64,000 nt of DNA, taken from positions 1 through 64,000 of the forward strand of contig NZ_JADPEL010000012.1 of assembly GCF_015667795.1 (NCBI RefSeq), written 5' to 3'. The notes beneath the pieces are model-generated. The model was not told the DNA's origin. It saw only the letters and a program-made list of their open reading frames with translations, and did not search any database. Position numbers and translations under genes: made by a program. Shown piece after piece: positions 7,962 to 16,568 of this stretch. The first letter of the stretch is position 1; every line of letters starts with the position of its first letter. The stretch is from Clostridium sp. D53t1_180928_C8. Its GTDB lineage: Bacteria; Bacillota; Clostridia; Clostridiales; Clostridiaceae.

Positions 7962-10271
7962 ATGAATGAAAAATTACTATTTAAAGAATCAGTTAGAGGA
8001 ATAGTTGAATATGTATTAAAAAGTGGTAGCTTAGATGATAGATTTGTATCTAGAGGTCGTGCTGTTGATGGTACAATTGCTCATGGAAAGCTTCAAAAAG
8101 ATAATGCGTTAGTATATGAAGATTATGAGAAAGAAGTAAAGTTGCAGCATGAATTTAAAAGAGAAAATGTAATTTTATTAGTAGAAGGAAGAGCTGATGG
8201 AATTATAAAGGAAAAAGACAATATAATTATAGAAGAGATAAAGTCAACTTATATGGATTTAAGTTATTTATATGAGGATTACAATTTATTACATTGGGCT
8301 CAAGGGAAGTTTTATGGCTATATTTATTGTATTAATAACAATATAAAAAATATAACTATAAGATTAAGTTATTTTAACTTAAATACTGATGAAGTGAGAT
8401 CTTTTGATCATATATATACTGTAGAGGAATTAGAGGTATTTGTATATGAATTAGTAAATAAATATTTAGAAACATTATCTTTAAAGGAAGAGTTTAAAGA
8501 TAAGAGAGATAAAAGTATAAAGGAGCTAAAATTCCCTTTTAATACTTATAGAAAGGGGCAAAGGGAGTTAGCAGTAAGTTGTTATAGTAATATAAGAAAA
8601 AAAGGTATATTATTTGCACAGGCTCCTACAGGAATAGGAAAAACTATATCTACTATTTTTCCAGCAATAAAGGGGATAGGAGAAGGTAGTGGTGAGAAAA
8701 TAATATACTTAACCGCGAAAACAATAACTAGGACGGTAGCAGAAGAAGCGTATATTAAGTTATTTAAAAAAGACTTAAAGTTTAAGGTAGTTACTATTAC
8801 TGCTAAGGAAAAAATATGCCTTAATGATGAAGTAAAGTGTAATCCAGATGATTGTATTTATGCAAAAGATTATTTTTCAAAAATAAATAATGTAATAAAT
8901 ATTTTAATAAAAAGTAATAATAAATTTTTTAGAAATGAAATAATTAAATATGCTAAAGAATATAAAGTATGTCCTTTTGAACTTTCTTTGGATTTAAGTA
9001 ATTGGTGTGATGGAGTAATTTGTGATTATAACTATGCATTTGATCCAAGAGTAAGGTTAAAAAGAATATTTGAGGATAGAAATGAAGATAATATATTATT
9101 GATAGATGAGGCCCATAATCTAGTTAATAGGGCTAGGGAAATGTATAGTTGCACTTTAGAAAAAAGTAAGGTTATGGATGTTAATAAGGTCATAAAAGGA
9201 AAAGCGCCGAATTTGTATAAAATTTCAAATTCTATAAATAAAGAAATGATAAATATAAGAAGAGAGCTAGAAGAAATAAATAAGCGTTTTAAATATCATA
9301 ATGAACAGTATAAAGAACTAATAAAGCTTTTAAGAGCCTTTGTTAATGAAGCTGATGGTTATTTAGTTAAAAATAAGGGTACAGATGGATATGAAGAAGT
9401 ATTAGATTTTTATTATGAGTCAAGAAATTTTATTGCTGCAAGTGAGTTATATGATAAAGAATATACAACTATTTTAAAGAGTGATAAAAATGAGTTTACT
9501 ATAAAGATATTTTGTATTAATCCAGCAAAAAACTTAAGACAGGTTCTTAAAAGTGCATATTCAAGTATAATATTTTCTGCTACATTATCTCCAGTAAAAT
9601 ATTATGTGGATTTAATAGGTGGAGACGAAGAAAGTTTTAAATTAAGGTTTGATTCACCATTTAATAAAGAAAATTTATCAACATATTTATATCCGTTAGA
9701 TATGAGATACGTTAATAGAGAAAAAAATATTGATATATTATGTAATGTTATAAATAATTTTATAAATGAAAAAAAAGGAAACTATATGGTGTTTATGCCT
9801 TCTTTTGAATATCTAAACAAAGTATATATAAGATATATAGAATTGTATGGAGAAGAGGGTGCTATAGTACAAGAAGAAAATTTGACTGAAATAAAAAAAG
9901 AAAAGTTTTTAGATAATTTTAATGAAGGTAATAATATTGCTGGATTTACAGTTGTAGGTGGAATGTTTTCAGAGGGAGTAGATTTACCAGGGGATAAATT
10001 AATAGGAGCTGTAATTGTTGGAGTTGGATTTCCTATGGTTTCTATTGAAAACAATATAATATCAGAATATTTTGAAGCAAATGGTTTTGATTATTCTTAT
10101 ACTTATCCAGGAATAAATAAGGTTCTTCAATCAGTAGGAAGAGTAATAAGGACAGAATATGATACCGGAAGAATATTATTAATAGATAGACGATATTCAA
10201 GTGCTAAATACAAGTTAATTTTGCCTAAGGAATGGGAAATAAAAGATTATAAATTTAAATGTAAAAAATAG
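7962..10271 (+). CDS. Fe-S superfamily 2 DNA helicase (XPD/DinG-like) with N-terminal PD-(D/E)XK domain
   Basis: A 769-residue protein. Residues about 1-180 carry a RecB-like PD-(D/E)XK nuclease pattern (EGRADGII then IIIEEIKSTY). Helicase motif I is QAPTGIGKT (about 220), followed by four spaced Cys (CLNDEVKCNPDDC and later CPFE), the layout of the XPD 4Fe-4S cluster, then DEAH (LLIDEAHNLV). The C-terminal part has FSATLSP, GMFSEGVDLPG and QSVGRVIRTE. It probably unwinds damaged or structured DNA 5' to 3' and may cut it. It starts after GAGAGG and is followed 66 bases later by the YihY/BrkB gene. Confidence 0.88.
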   Translation: MNEKLLFKESVRGIVEYVLKSGSLDDRFVSRGRAVDGTIAHGKLQKDNALVYEDYEKEVKLQHEFKRENVILLVEGRADGIIKEKDNIIIEEIKSTYMDLSYLYEDYNLLHWAQGKFYGYIYCINNNIKNITIRLSYFNLNTDEVRSFDHIYTVEELEVFVYELVNKYLETLSLKEEFKDKRDKSIKELKFPFNTYRKGQRELAVSCYSNIRKKGILFAQAPTGIGKTISTIFPAIKGIGEGSGEKIIYLTAKTITRTVAEEAYIKLFKKDLKFKVVTITAKEKICLNDEVKCNPDDCIYAKDYFSKINNVINILIKSNNKFFRNEIIKYAKEYKVCPFELSLDLSNWCDGVICDYNYAFDPRVRLKRIFEDRNEDNILLIDEAHNLVNRAREMYSCTLEKSKVMDVNKVIKGKAPNLYKISNSINKEMINIRRELEEINKRFKYHNEQYKELIKLLRAFVNEADGYLVKNKGTDGYEEVLDFYYESRNFIAASELYDKEYTTILKSDKNEFTIKIFCINPAKNLRQVLKSAYSSIIFSATLSPVKYYVDLIGGDEESFKLRFDSPFNKENLSTYLYPLDMRYVNREKNIDILCNVINNFINEKKGNYMVFMPSFEYLNKVYIRYIELYGEEGAIVQEENLTEIKKEKFLDNFNEGNNIAGFTVVGGMFSEGVDLPGDKLIGAVIVGVGFPMVSIENNIISEYFEANGFDYSYTYPGINKVLQSVGRVIRTEYDTGRILLIDRRYSSAKYKLILPKEWEIKDYKFKCKK

Positions 10272-10337
10272 AAATTAACTGTATAATATGGTATAGATTA
10301 TATTTTTGAAATATTAGAAAGGAAATATGGTGATATT

Positions 10338-11189
10338 ATGTCGAAAAAAGAGACTAACAGAAAAAAAGGTTTCTTTGAGTTTATAATTTATTTCGTAGTA
10401 AAAATAAGAGATGATGATATATTTGCCTTGGCTGCACAGTTAGCCTATTATTTAATATTATCATTTTTTCCATTTTTAATTTTCCTGTTAACATTAGTAG
10501 GATTTAGCAATTTAGATTCGATGGAGGTATTAGGAGCATTAAGAGCAGTTTTACCAACTAGTGCATTTGAACTTATTTATAACGTAATTATAGAAATTAT
10601 AGAAAAACAAAACACAGGATTATTAGGAGCATCATTATTGTTAGTTATTTGGTCAGCATCATCTGCTTTTAGAGCAGTAATTAAGGGAATAAATAAAGCT
10701 TATGGATTAAAAGAGAACAGATCGTTTATAAGAAGAGCTATAATAGCAATATTATGCACATTTTCATTAGCTTTTGTAATAATGTTGACATTAGTAATGT
10801 TAGTATTTGGACGATTAATAGGAGATTTATTAGCTTCATATATACCTTTCCCAGAGGTTGTATATAAAGTATGGAATTTTTTTAGATATGCAATTGGAAT
10901 ATTTATGATGATATTTATATTTGCTAGTATATATAGATATACGCCTTCAAAGAGACTAAAATGGAAGGAAGTTGTTCCAGGGGCTATTTTTTGTACATTA
11001 GGATGGTTAGTTGTATCTTTAGGTTTTTCATTTTATATAAATAATTTTAGTAATTACTCGAAGATATATGGGGGATTAGGAGCTGTTATTATATTAATAA
11101 CTTGGCTATACCTTACTTCAATAATTCTTATTTCTGGTGGCGAGATTAATTCAGTTATAGTTATTAGAAAAACAAACTTATTAAATTAA
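10338..11189 (+). CDS. YihY/virulence factor BrkB family inner-membrane protein
   Basis: A 283-residue polytopic membrane protein with about six hydrophobic segments and the family signatures LAAQLAYYLILSFFPFLIF near residue 40, WSASSAFRAVIKGINKAYGL, and YGGLGAVIILITWLYLTSIILISGGEIN near the C terminus. Despite the old name RNase BN, the family has no proven enzymatic role and is thought to be a membrane transporter or envelope factor. The start follows AAAGGAAATATGGTGAT. Confidence 0.9.
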   Translation: MSKKETNRKKGFFEFIIYFVVKIRDDDIFALAAQLAYYLILSFFPFLIFLLTLVGFSNLDSMEVLGALRAVLPTSAFELIYNVIIEIIEKQNTGLLGASLLLVIWSASSAFRAVIKGINKAYGLKENRSFIRRAIIAILCTFSLAFVIMLTLVMLVFGRLIGDLLASYIPFPEVVYKVWNFFRYAIGIFMMIFIFASIYRYTPSKRLKWKEVVPGAIFCTLGWLVVSLGFSFYINNFSNYSKIYGGLGAVIILITWLYLTSIILISGGEINSVIVIRKTNLLN

Positions 11190-11276
11190 TGATTTATACA
11201 TTCATTATACTTTCCATGAATAGAAAAATTTTAAGTGGTTATACTCAAAAGTGAAATATTCAGGAGGTGTAATTAA

Positions 11277-11636
11277 ATGAATAAAATAGTATTATTAGGA
11301 AAACTTATAAAGGACCCTGAACTAAAGACTATAGATAATGGCGAAAAAGTTTTTACTAGGTTCATAATAGCGGTGGATAGAAATTTCAAATCAGCTGATG
11401 GAACTAGAAAAGCGGATTTAATTCCAGTAACTATATGGGGAAGAAAAGCAGAAGTTGTTTGTAAGTATATGACTAAAGGAAGCTATATTAGTCTAAGCGG
11501 AAGATTAAAAACAGGAAGTTATGAAGATAAACAAGGAAATAAAAAATATATAGCAGAAGTTGTTGCTGAAGATTTTAAATTTGTTGGAAATAGAAGAGAT
11601 TTTAGAGAAAATAACGAAGTTAGTGGCGAAGAATAG
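11277..11636 (+). CDS. ssb: Single-stranded DNA-binding protein
   Basis: A 119-residue OB-fold protein: MNKIVLLGKLIKDPEL, TRFIIAVDR, DLIPVTIWGRKAEVVCKYMTKGSYISLSGRLKTGSY. It binds ssDNA as a tetramer. It is shorter than replicative SSB and lacks the usual acidic DDIPF tail (it ends NNEVSGEE). It may therefore be an accessory SSB, with the main copy elsewhere. AGGAGGTG precedes the start, and a strong terminator follows. Confidence 0.92.
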   Translation: MNKIVLLGKLIKDPELKTIDNGEKVFTRFIIAVDRNFKSADGTRKADLIPVTIWGRKAEVVCKYMTKGSYISLSGRLKTGSYEDKQGNKKYIAEVVAEDFKFVGNRRDFRENNEVSGEE

Positions 11637-11642
11637 GGTGTT

Positions 11643-11678
11643 AAATAGAGATTGTTATAAAACAATCTCTATTTTTTT
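11643..11678 (+). terminator. Terminator after ssb
   Basis: AATAGAGATTGTT/AACAATCTCTATT stem with a 3-base loop and a T-run. Confidence 0.9.
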
Positions 11679-11836
11679 AAAGAAAATTTCTTATAGTAGT
11701 ATAACTTTCGACATTTATTATAATAAGAAAAATAATACTAGTAGTAAATAAAGTTATAATATTAAATGAAAAAAGTGTAATAAATTACAATTATGTTGAA
11801 AGCTAAGGAAAAATTTATTTTATATGGCACCACCAT

Positions 11837-11864
11837 TTGACATAATTTTAATTCAATGTATGGT
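11837..11864 (+). promoter_or_regulatory. Promoter of the 11907 gene
   Basis: TTGACA (11837-11842) and TATGGT (11859-11864) with a 16-base spacer. Confidence 0.55.
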
Positions 11865-11906
11865 ATTGTTTTATTATTAAATAATATGTAGAGGGGTAAG
11901 GGAATT

Positions 11907-12206
11907 ATGAAGATAAATAAAACATTAAGCACAATAGTAAATATTAATGAAAAAGAAGTTAAGTATATTTATAGAATGATTGAAAAAAGAATAAGAAATA
12001 GACAAGTATTTGGAATCGAAATTGAAAGACAAGATTTTAGTGATGGACAAGTAGTAAATCTAGAAAGAGATTATGTAAGTTTAGTAGCAAGTGAAGAAAA
12101 AAGAGCTAATGATATATTACTATTATTATTTAATAATTTAGTTTCACCTATACATCTAGTAGATATTGTTGGTGAATATTCTGATTTATGTGCAGCTGAA
12201 TTTTAA
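11907..12206 (+). CDS. Hypothetical protein, 99 residues
   Basis: I do not recognise this protein. It is small, charged and predicted mostly helical (EKEVKYIYRMIEKRIRNRQVFGIEIE in the first half; KRANDILLLLFNNLVSPIHLVDIVGEYSDLCAAEF in the second), with no signal peptide or membrane segment. It has its own promoter and an AGAGGGG site before the ATG. It lies 83 bases before acpS and may be co-transcribed with it. Confidence 0.7.
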   Translation: MKINKTLSTIVNINEKEVKYIYRMIEKRIRNRQVFGIEIERQDFSDGQVVNLERDYVSLVASEEKRANDILLLLFNNLVSPIHLVDIVGEYSDLCAAEF

Positions 12207-12288
12207 AATTATATTTACATAAAGGATGGTTACAGAAGATAATTAGATTATTCTTATGGATATATAATTTAACAAAAGAGGTGATTTT

Positions 12289-12669
12289 ATGATATTGGGA
12301 GTTGGAACAGACATAATAGAAATTGATAGAATAAGTAAAGCAATAAACAATACAACAATGTTTTTAGAGAAGGTATTTACTGAAAGGGAAATTGAACAAC
12401 TAACTAAGACTAAACTTAGAGTGGAGAGTGTGGCAGGAAACTTTGCAGCAAAGGAAGCGGTAAGTAAAGCATTAGGAACTGGAGTTAGAGGATTCAACCT
12501 TAAGGATATAGAAATATTAAGAGATGAATTAGGAAAACCTATAGTAGAGATATCTGATAAAGTAAAAGAACTAATAAAAGTTAATAATTATTTATTTAAT
12601 GTTTCTATTTCTCATAATAAAACCTGTGCAATTGCATTTGTAGTACTAGAATCGCAACAATCTACATAA
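12289..12669 (+). CDS. acpS: Holo-[acyl-carrier-protein] synthase
   Basis: A 126-residue phosphopantetheinyl transferase that moves 4'-phosphopantetheine from CoA to a Ser of ACP in fatty acid synthesis. The signatures GVGTDIIEIDRI (Asp for Mg), FTEREIEQ, NFAAKEAVSKALGTG and ISHNKTCAIAFVV are all present. Length is normal. The start follows AAAAGAGGTGATTTT. In related genomes acpS lies near gerS/alr and mazEF-like genes, as here. Confidence 0.95.
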   Translation: MILGVGTDIIEIDRISKAINNTTMFLEKVFTEREIEQLTKTKLRVESVAGNFAAKEAVSKALGTGVRGFNLKDIEILRDELGKPIVEISDKVKELIKVNNYLFNVSISHNKTCAIAFVVLESQQST

Positions 12670-12789
12670 TATTTATAGGCTTATAATTAACATAAATAAT
12701 ATTTTTTAAGTAACTTAACAATAAATTATGAATAAAATCCATAAGTATTTAATATTAGTAATAATGAAATAGTGATTATGGGAGGATCT

Positions 12790-13401
12790 ATGAGAAAAAA
12801 AATTATTATAACATTATTACTTATTATACCTTTTATATCTATTGCTCTTGTTGTTATTTTTAGGGGGGTAATTTCACCAAATAACGAGGAGATAATTAGA
12901 GATTTGAAAAATATTAAATGTTATGAAACAAAAGTTGAGTACATAGTGAAGAATAGCAAAGGAGAAGAAAGAGAGGAGACGACGCAGTATTATTCGAAAG
13001 ATGATGGTGTAAGAATTGAATTTGCCGATGAAAAAGTTAAGATTTATAAATCAGATGGAATTCATGTAAAAGATAATTCATCCACTGGGGAATATATAGT
13101 AGATAATGAGATGGATATACTTCATTCCATGGCATTTATGAATAAGATATTATCTTATCCGTTAAAGAGTGAATCTGTAAAAGAGGGACAAGAAGAGTGG
13201 GGAGATAAAATATATATACAGGTGGATACAGAATTATTTTTAAATAATGAGCATTTTAATAGTGCTAGAATTTTTATAAATAAAAAAACAAAAACACCTA
13301 TTGGAATTATAGTTTATGATAAAGATGGTAATGATTCAATGAGAATAATATATGAAGATTTTAAGATTCTTAAAGAAGTTGAAAAAGAGTTATTTAATTA
13401 A
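12790..13401 (+). CDS. Membrane-anchored LolA/GerS-like protein
   Basis: A 203-residue protein with an N-terminal membrane anchor (MRKKIIITLLLIIPFISIAL) and an extracytoplasmic domain of beta-strand character (CYETKVEYIVKNSKGE..., KVKIYKSDGIHVKD, INKKTKTPIGIIVYDKDG), the look of the LolA/LppX fold shared by clostridial GerS. GerS is a spore germination lipoprotein in C. difficile, but this protein has no lipobox Cys, so it would stay as a type II membrane protein. The start at 12790 is chosen for its GGAGG site. Genes for acpS upstream and mazEF downstream fit the clostridial neighbourhood. Confidence 0.5.
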   Translation: MRKKIIITLLLIIPFISIALVVIFRGVISPNNEEIIRDLKNIKCYETKVEYIVKNSKGEEREETTQYYSKDDGVRIEFADEKVKIYKSDGIHVKDNSSTGEYIVDNEMDILHSMAFMNKILSYPLKSESVKEGQEEWGDKIYIQVDTELFLNNEHFNSARIFINKKTKTPIGIIVYDKDGNDSMRIIYEDFKILKEVEKELFN

Positions 13402-13756
13402 AGTTTTAAGACAAGTATAGATGAATACTGAATTTAATCTAAAAATTCAGTATTCATAAAACAAACTTAATTTTTAGATAAAATTATAGTAAACCAATGA
13501 TTAAATATAGAGAAATATTATAAAGAAAATTTAGCCGATGTAGTATTTAGTTAAATCTAGCTGTATTTTTGATAGTGACAATCTAAGTACATAGTAATCA
13601 TCTTATGAGAAATGATTTTGATATACTTTATAAAATTGAAAAAAATGTAAAAAATTATAAAATTTACGCATATAGTGACATTTCTATTTACAAAATGACA
13701 TATTTTGAAATATAATTTTCTTATACATAGGAAATAGAACTCCTAGGAGGTCAAAT
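13402..13756. other. Intergenic region before the mazEF pair
   Basis: About 355 bases. It contains a 15-bp perfect hairpin, ATGAATACTGAATTT (13421-13435) with AAATTCAGTATTCAT (13443-13457), lacking a T-tract but placed where a terminator would be expected. A promoter for mazEF lies at 13687-13716. Nothing else is recognisable. Confidence 0.5.
13687..13716 (+). promoter_or_regulatory. Promoter of the mazEF pair
   Basis: TTTACA (13687-13692) and TATAAT (13711-13716) with an 18-base spacer. Confidence 0.55.
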
Positions 13757-14017
13757 ATGTCAAAAAATATAGATAATACAATAATTCGTAAATTTAGAGA
13801 TGATTTTGAAAAAAGTAGTAAATTTATTAAAGATAGTTTAATAGTATATAGTGAGGAGAATGAAGCAAGTGAGTTCTTTGAATTAATGAAAAATGGATAT
13901 AAGGAAATGTCGAAAATTAATTTAGAACTTTCATATGATGCTCATTCATCACAAAAGTCACTTAAATACAAGTTCGATGATATAAATGAATATGAGAAAT
14001 GGCTTTGCGGAGTGTGA
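13757..14017 (+). CDS. EndoAI/MazE-type antitoxin, divergent N terminus
   Basis: An 86-residue protein directly upstream of mazF. Its C-terminal half ([21 protein letters not shown]..., [10 protein letters not shown]) matches the MazF-binding tail of the Bacillus antitoxin EndoAI, which inhibits the RNase by threading into its groove. The N-terminal half lacks the clear ribbon-helix-helix signature (no recognisable IMISLP strand and helix) and instead reads [32 protein letters not shown]-binding autoregulation may therefore be weakened or altered. TAGGAGG precedes the start. Confidence 0.65.
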   Translation: MSKNIDNTIIRKFRDDFEKSSKFIKDSLIVYSEENEASEFFELMKNGYKEMSKINLELSYDAHSSQKSLKYKFDDINEYEKWLCGV

Positions 14018-14025
14018 TATTTTTA

Positions 14026-14379
14026 ATGACGACTATGGTTGTAAAAAGAGGGGATATTTTTTATGCAGATTTAAGTCCTGTTATAGGCTCTGAGCAAGGT
14101 GGTATTAGACCTGTAATTATAATACAAAATGATATAGGTAATAAGTATAGCCCTACTGTAATAGTAGCAGCTATAACTTCTCAAATTAATAAGGCCAAGC
14201 TTCCGACACATGTTGAGATTTCTTCAGAGGAATATGGATTAAATAGAGATTCTGTTGTGTTATTAGAGCAAATAAGGACTCTAGACAAAAAAAGGCTTAA
14301 AGAAAAGATAGGTCATATGACAGAGGCTGATATGAAAAAAGTAGATAAATCATTACTTATTAGTATAAGTCTAGCTTAA
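14026..14379 (+). CDS. mRNA interferase EndoA/MazF
   Basis: A 117-residue toxin RNase, very close to Bacillus Endo[76 protein letters not shown]. The catalytic Arg (RPV) and Thr (AAIT) are present, so it should be an active U-rich-site endoribonuclease. I chose the ATG at 14026, 8 bases after the antitoxin stop; a second ATG at 14035 is possible. In Bacillus this pair controls growth arrest in stress. Confidence 0.92.
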   Translation: MTTMVVKRGDIFYADLSPVIGSEQGGIRPVIIIQNDIGNKYSPTVIVAAITSQINKAKLPTHVEISSEEYGLNRDSVVLLEQIRTLDKKRLKEKIGHMTEADMKKVDKSLLISISLA

Positions 14380-14400
14380 ATATTTAATTTAACTAACTAA

Positions 14401-14434
14401 AAAAGACAATACAGTTATGTATTGTCTTATTTTT
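14401..14434 (+). terminator. Terminator after mazF
   Basis: AAGACAATACA/TGTATTGTCTT stem with a 4-base loop and ATTTTTG tail. Confidence 0.85.
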
Positions 14435-14496
14435 GTATAAATTTAGTAATAATATATATAAAGCAATATATGTGATATACAATTTAAAAACAATAA

Positions 14497-14525
14497 TGTA
14501 TACTTTAGTTTAAAATAGTGTATAC
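14497..14525. promoter_or_regulatory. Paired TGTATAC sites upstream of transketolase
   Basis: TGTATAC occurs at 14497-14503 and again at 14519-14525, 22 bases apart, so two turns of helix. GTATAC is itself palindromic. The pair lies about 100 bases before the transketolase start and looks like a repressor operator; the protein is unknown. Confidence 0.35.
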
Positions 14526-14624
14526 AAATAGAAAATCATATGTTAAAATAAATTTGGGTAATTTACATAATTAAAGAGTATAATAAAGTATATTAATATA
14601 AATTGTTACGACGGAGGCTTTTAA

Positions 14625-15449
14625 ATGGTTAATAATGTAGAAGAATTAAAATCAATATCTAAACTAATCAGAAAAGATATAGTTTCAATGTTAACAGAAT
14701 CAGCATCAGGACATCCAGGAGGATCTTTATCTTCAGCTGATATTGTGACTACACTTTTCTTTAAGGAAATGAACATAGATCCAAGTAATGCAAAAAATCC
14801 AGATAGAGATAGATTCGTATTATCAAAAGGGCATGCGGCACCAGTTTTATATAGTGCTTTAGCAAGAAAAGGATTCTTCCCAGTAGAAGAATTAAGTACT
14901 TTAAGAAAATTTGGATCAAGATTACAAGGACATCCAAGTATGAAGTGTTTACCTGGTATTGATATGTCAACAGGTTCTTTAGGTCAAGGAATTTCTTCAG
15001 CAGTAGGAATGGCTTTAGCTGGGAAAATAGATAACAAGGCATATAGAGTATATACTATTTTAGGTGATGGTGAATTAGAAGAAGGTCAAGTATGGGAAGC
15101 TTCTATGTGTGCTGCACACTATAAATTAGATAACTTAACTGCTTTTATAGATTTTAATGGACTACAAATAGATGGAAATATAGAAGATGTTATGAATCCA
15201 TCACCAATAGATAAAAAGTTTGAAGCTTTTGGATGGAATGTATTAGTTATAGATGGACATAATTATGATGAAATAATAGATGCTATAGAAAAAGCAAAAG
15301 AGTGTAAGGATAAACCAACAGCAGTTATATGTAAAACTGTTAAAGGAAAAGGTGTATCATTCATGGAAAATGAAGCTGCATGGCATGGTACAGCACCAAG
15401 TAAAGAGCAATGTGAAAAGGCTTTAGCTGAGATTGGAGGAGAGAGATAA
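14625..15449 (+). CDS. Transketolase, N-terminal subunit
   Basis: A 274-residue split transketolase subunit that supplies the thiamine diphosphate pyrophosphate-binding half. Motifs: SGHPGGSLSSADI near residue 28, RDRFVLSKGHAAP, MSTGSLGQG, and the ThDP motif GDGELEEGQVWEA followed by FIDFNG. It pairs with the C-terminal subunit, whose ATG overlaps this stop codon by one base (TAATG). Together they move two-carbon units in the non-oxidative pentose phosphate pathway. The start follows CGGAGG. Confidence 0.95.
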   Translation: MVNNVEELKSISKLIRKDIVSMLTESASGHPGGSLSSADIVTTLFFKEMNIDPSNAKNPDRDRFVLSKGHAAPVLYSALARKGFFPVEELSTLRKFGSRLQGHPSMKCLPGIDMSTGSLGQGISSAVGMALAGKIDNKAYRVYTILGDGELEEGQVWEASMCAAHYKLDNLTAFIDFNGLQIDGNIEDVMNPSPIDKKFEAFGWNVLVIDGHNYDEIIDAIEKAKECKDKPTAVICKTVKGKGVSFMENEAAWHGTAPSKEQCEKALAEIGGER

Positions 15450-16393
15450 TGAGTAAGAAAATCGCTACAAGAGAAGCATATGGAAAAGCATTAGCAGAAT
15501 TAGCAAAAGAAAATGAAAATGTAATAGTATTAGATGCTGATTTATCTAAGTCTACAAAAACAGCTGACTTTAAAGCAGTTTGCTCAGAAAGATTCTTCAA
15601 TATGGGAATAGCTGAAGGTAATATGATGGGGGTTGCTGCAGGTTTATCTACTTGTGGAAAGATTCCTTTTGTAAGTACTTTTGCAATGTTTGCTGCAGGT
15701 AGAGCTTTTGAACAAATAAGAAACTCAATCTGCTATCCTAAATTAAATGTTAAAGTTTGTGCTACACATGCGGGATTAACAGTTGGAGAAGATGGAGCAT
15801 CTCACCAAACTGTTGAAGATTTATCATTAATGAGAAGTATACCAAACATGGTAGTTATTTCACCTGCAGATGCAGTTGAGACTATGGCTGCAATTAAGGC
15901 TATAGCTAAATATGATGGACCTTGCTATGTAAGATTAGGAAGAGCTGCAGTTAATGTTATAAATGATGAAAACACTTATGAATTTAAATTAGGAAAAGGT
16001 GTTGTAGTATCAGAAGGTAAGGATGCTACTATAGTTGCAACTGGAATTATGGTTGATGCTGCTATAGAAGCAAGAGAAATTTTAGCACAAGAAGGAATTG
16101 ATGCTAAAGTTATAAACATACATACAATCAAACCTTTAGACAATGAATTAATCATTGAATCAGCTAAGGAAACAGGAGTTATAGTAACTGCTGAAGAACA
16201 TAGCATAATTGGTGGATTAGGGTCTGCTGTTGCAGAAGCTGTTACTGAAAAGTACCCAGTACCAGTTTTAAAGGTTGGAGTTAACGATACTTTTGGAGAA
16301 AGTGGTAAGCCAGATGAATTATTAAAGGCTTATAATTTAACTGCACAAGATATAGTTAATAAAGTTAAAGAAGCAATTACTTTAAAAAAATAG
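15449..16393 (+). CDS. Transketolase, C-terminal subunit
   Basis: A 314-residue subunit with the pyrimidine-binding domain (VLDADLSKSTKT, FFNMGIAEGNMMGVAAGLSTCGKIPFVSTFA, where the Glu of AEGNM activates ThDP) and the C-terminal transketolase domain (DATIVATGIMV, VITAEEHSIIGGLGSAVAE-like segment). It forms a heteromeric enzyme with the preceding gene by translational coupling (TAATG). It ends at a strong terminator. Confidence 0.95.
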   Translation: MSKKIATREAYGKALAELAKENENVIVLDADLSKSTKTADFKAVCSERFFNMGIAEGNMMGVAAGLSTCGKIPFVSTFAMFAAGRAFEQIRNSICYPKLNVKVCATHAGLTVGEDGASHQTVEDLSLMRSIPNMVVISPADAVETMAAIKAIAKYDGPCYVRLGRAAVNVINDENTYEFKLGKGVVVSEGKDATIVATGIMVDAAIEAREILAQEGIDAKVINIHTIKPLDNELIIESAKETGVIVTAEEHSIIGGLGSAVAEAVTEKYPVPVLKVGVNDTFGESGKPDELLKAYNLTAQDIVNKVKEAITLKK

Positions 16394-16428
16394 ATTTATA
16401 TATACCACAAAACAGTTATTTTACCACT

Positions 16429-16460
16429 TAAAACTGCGATAAAAAAATCGCAGTTTTTTT
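16429..16460 (+). terminator. Terminator after the transketolase operon
   Basis: AAAACTGCGAT/ATCGCAGTTTT stem, 6-base loop, seven-T tail. Confidence 0.92.
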
Positions 16461-16568
16461 ATGGTTAAAAAAGGTATATAATTATTAAGGATATTAAATA
16501 GATTAGGATAAAAATTATATTTGTGAGGGAAAATAATACAAATAATCTAAGTTTTAAGGAGAATTTAT

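Noticed and set aside
9782-10054. Minus-strand frame inside the helicase gene
   Set aside because: It is a shadow of the helicase; similar minus-strand frames inside other genes were rejected for the same reason.
14436-14624. T-box leader before transketolase
   Set aside because: No T-box sequence (TGGNACCGCG) or antiterminator is present; only TGTATAC sites were seen.
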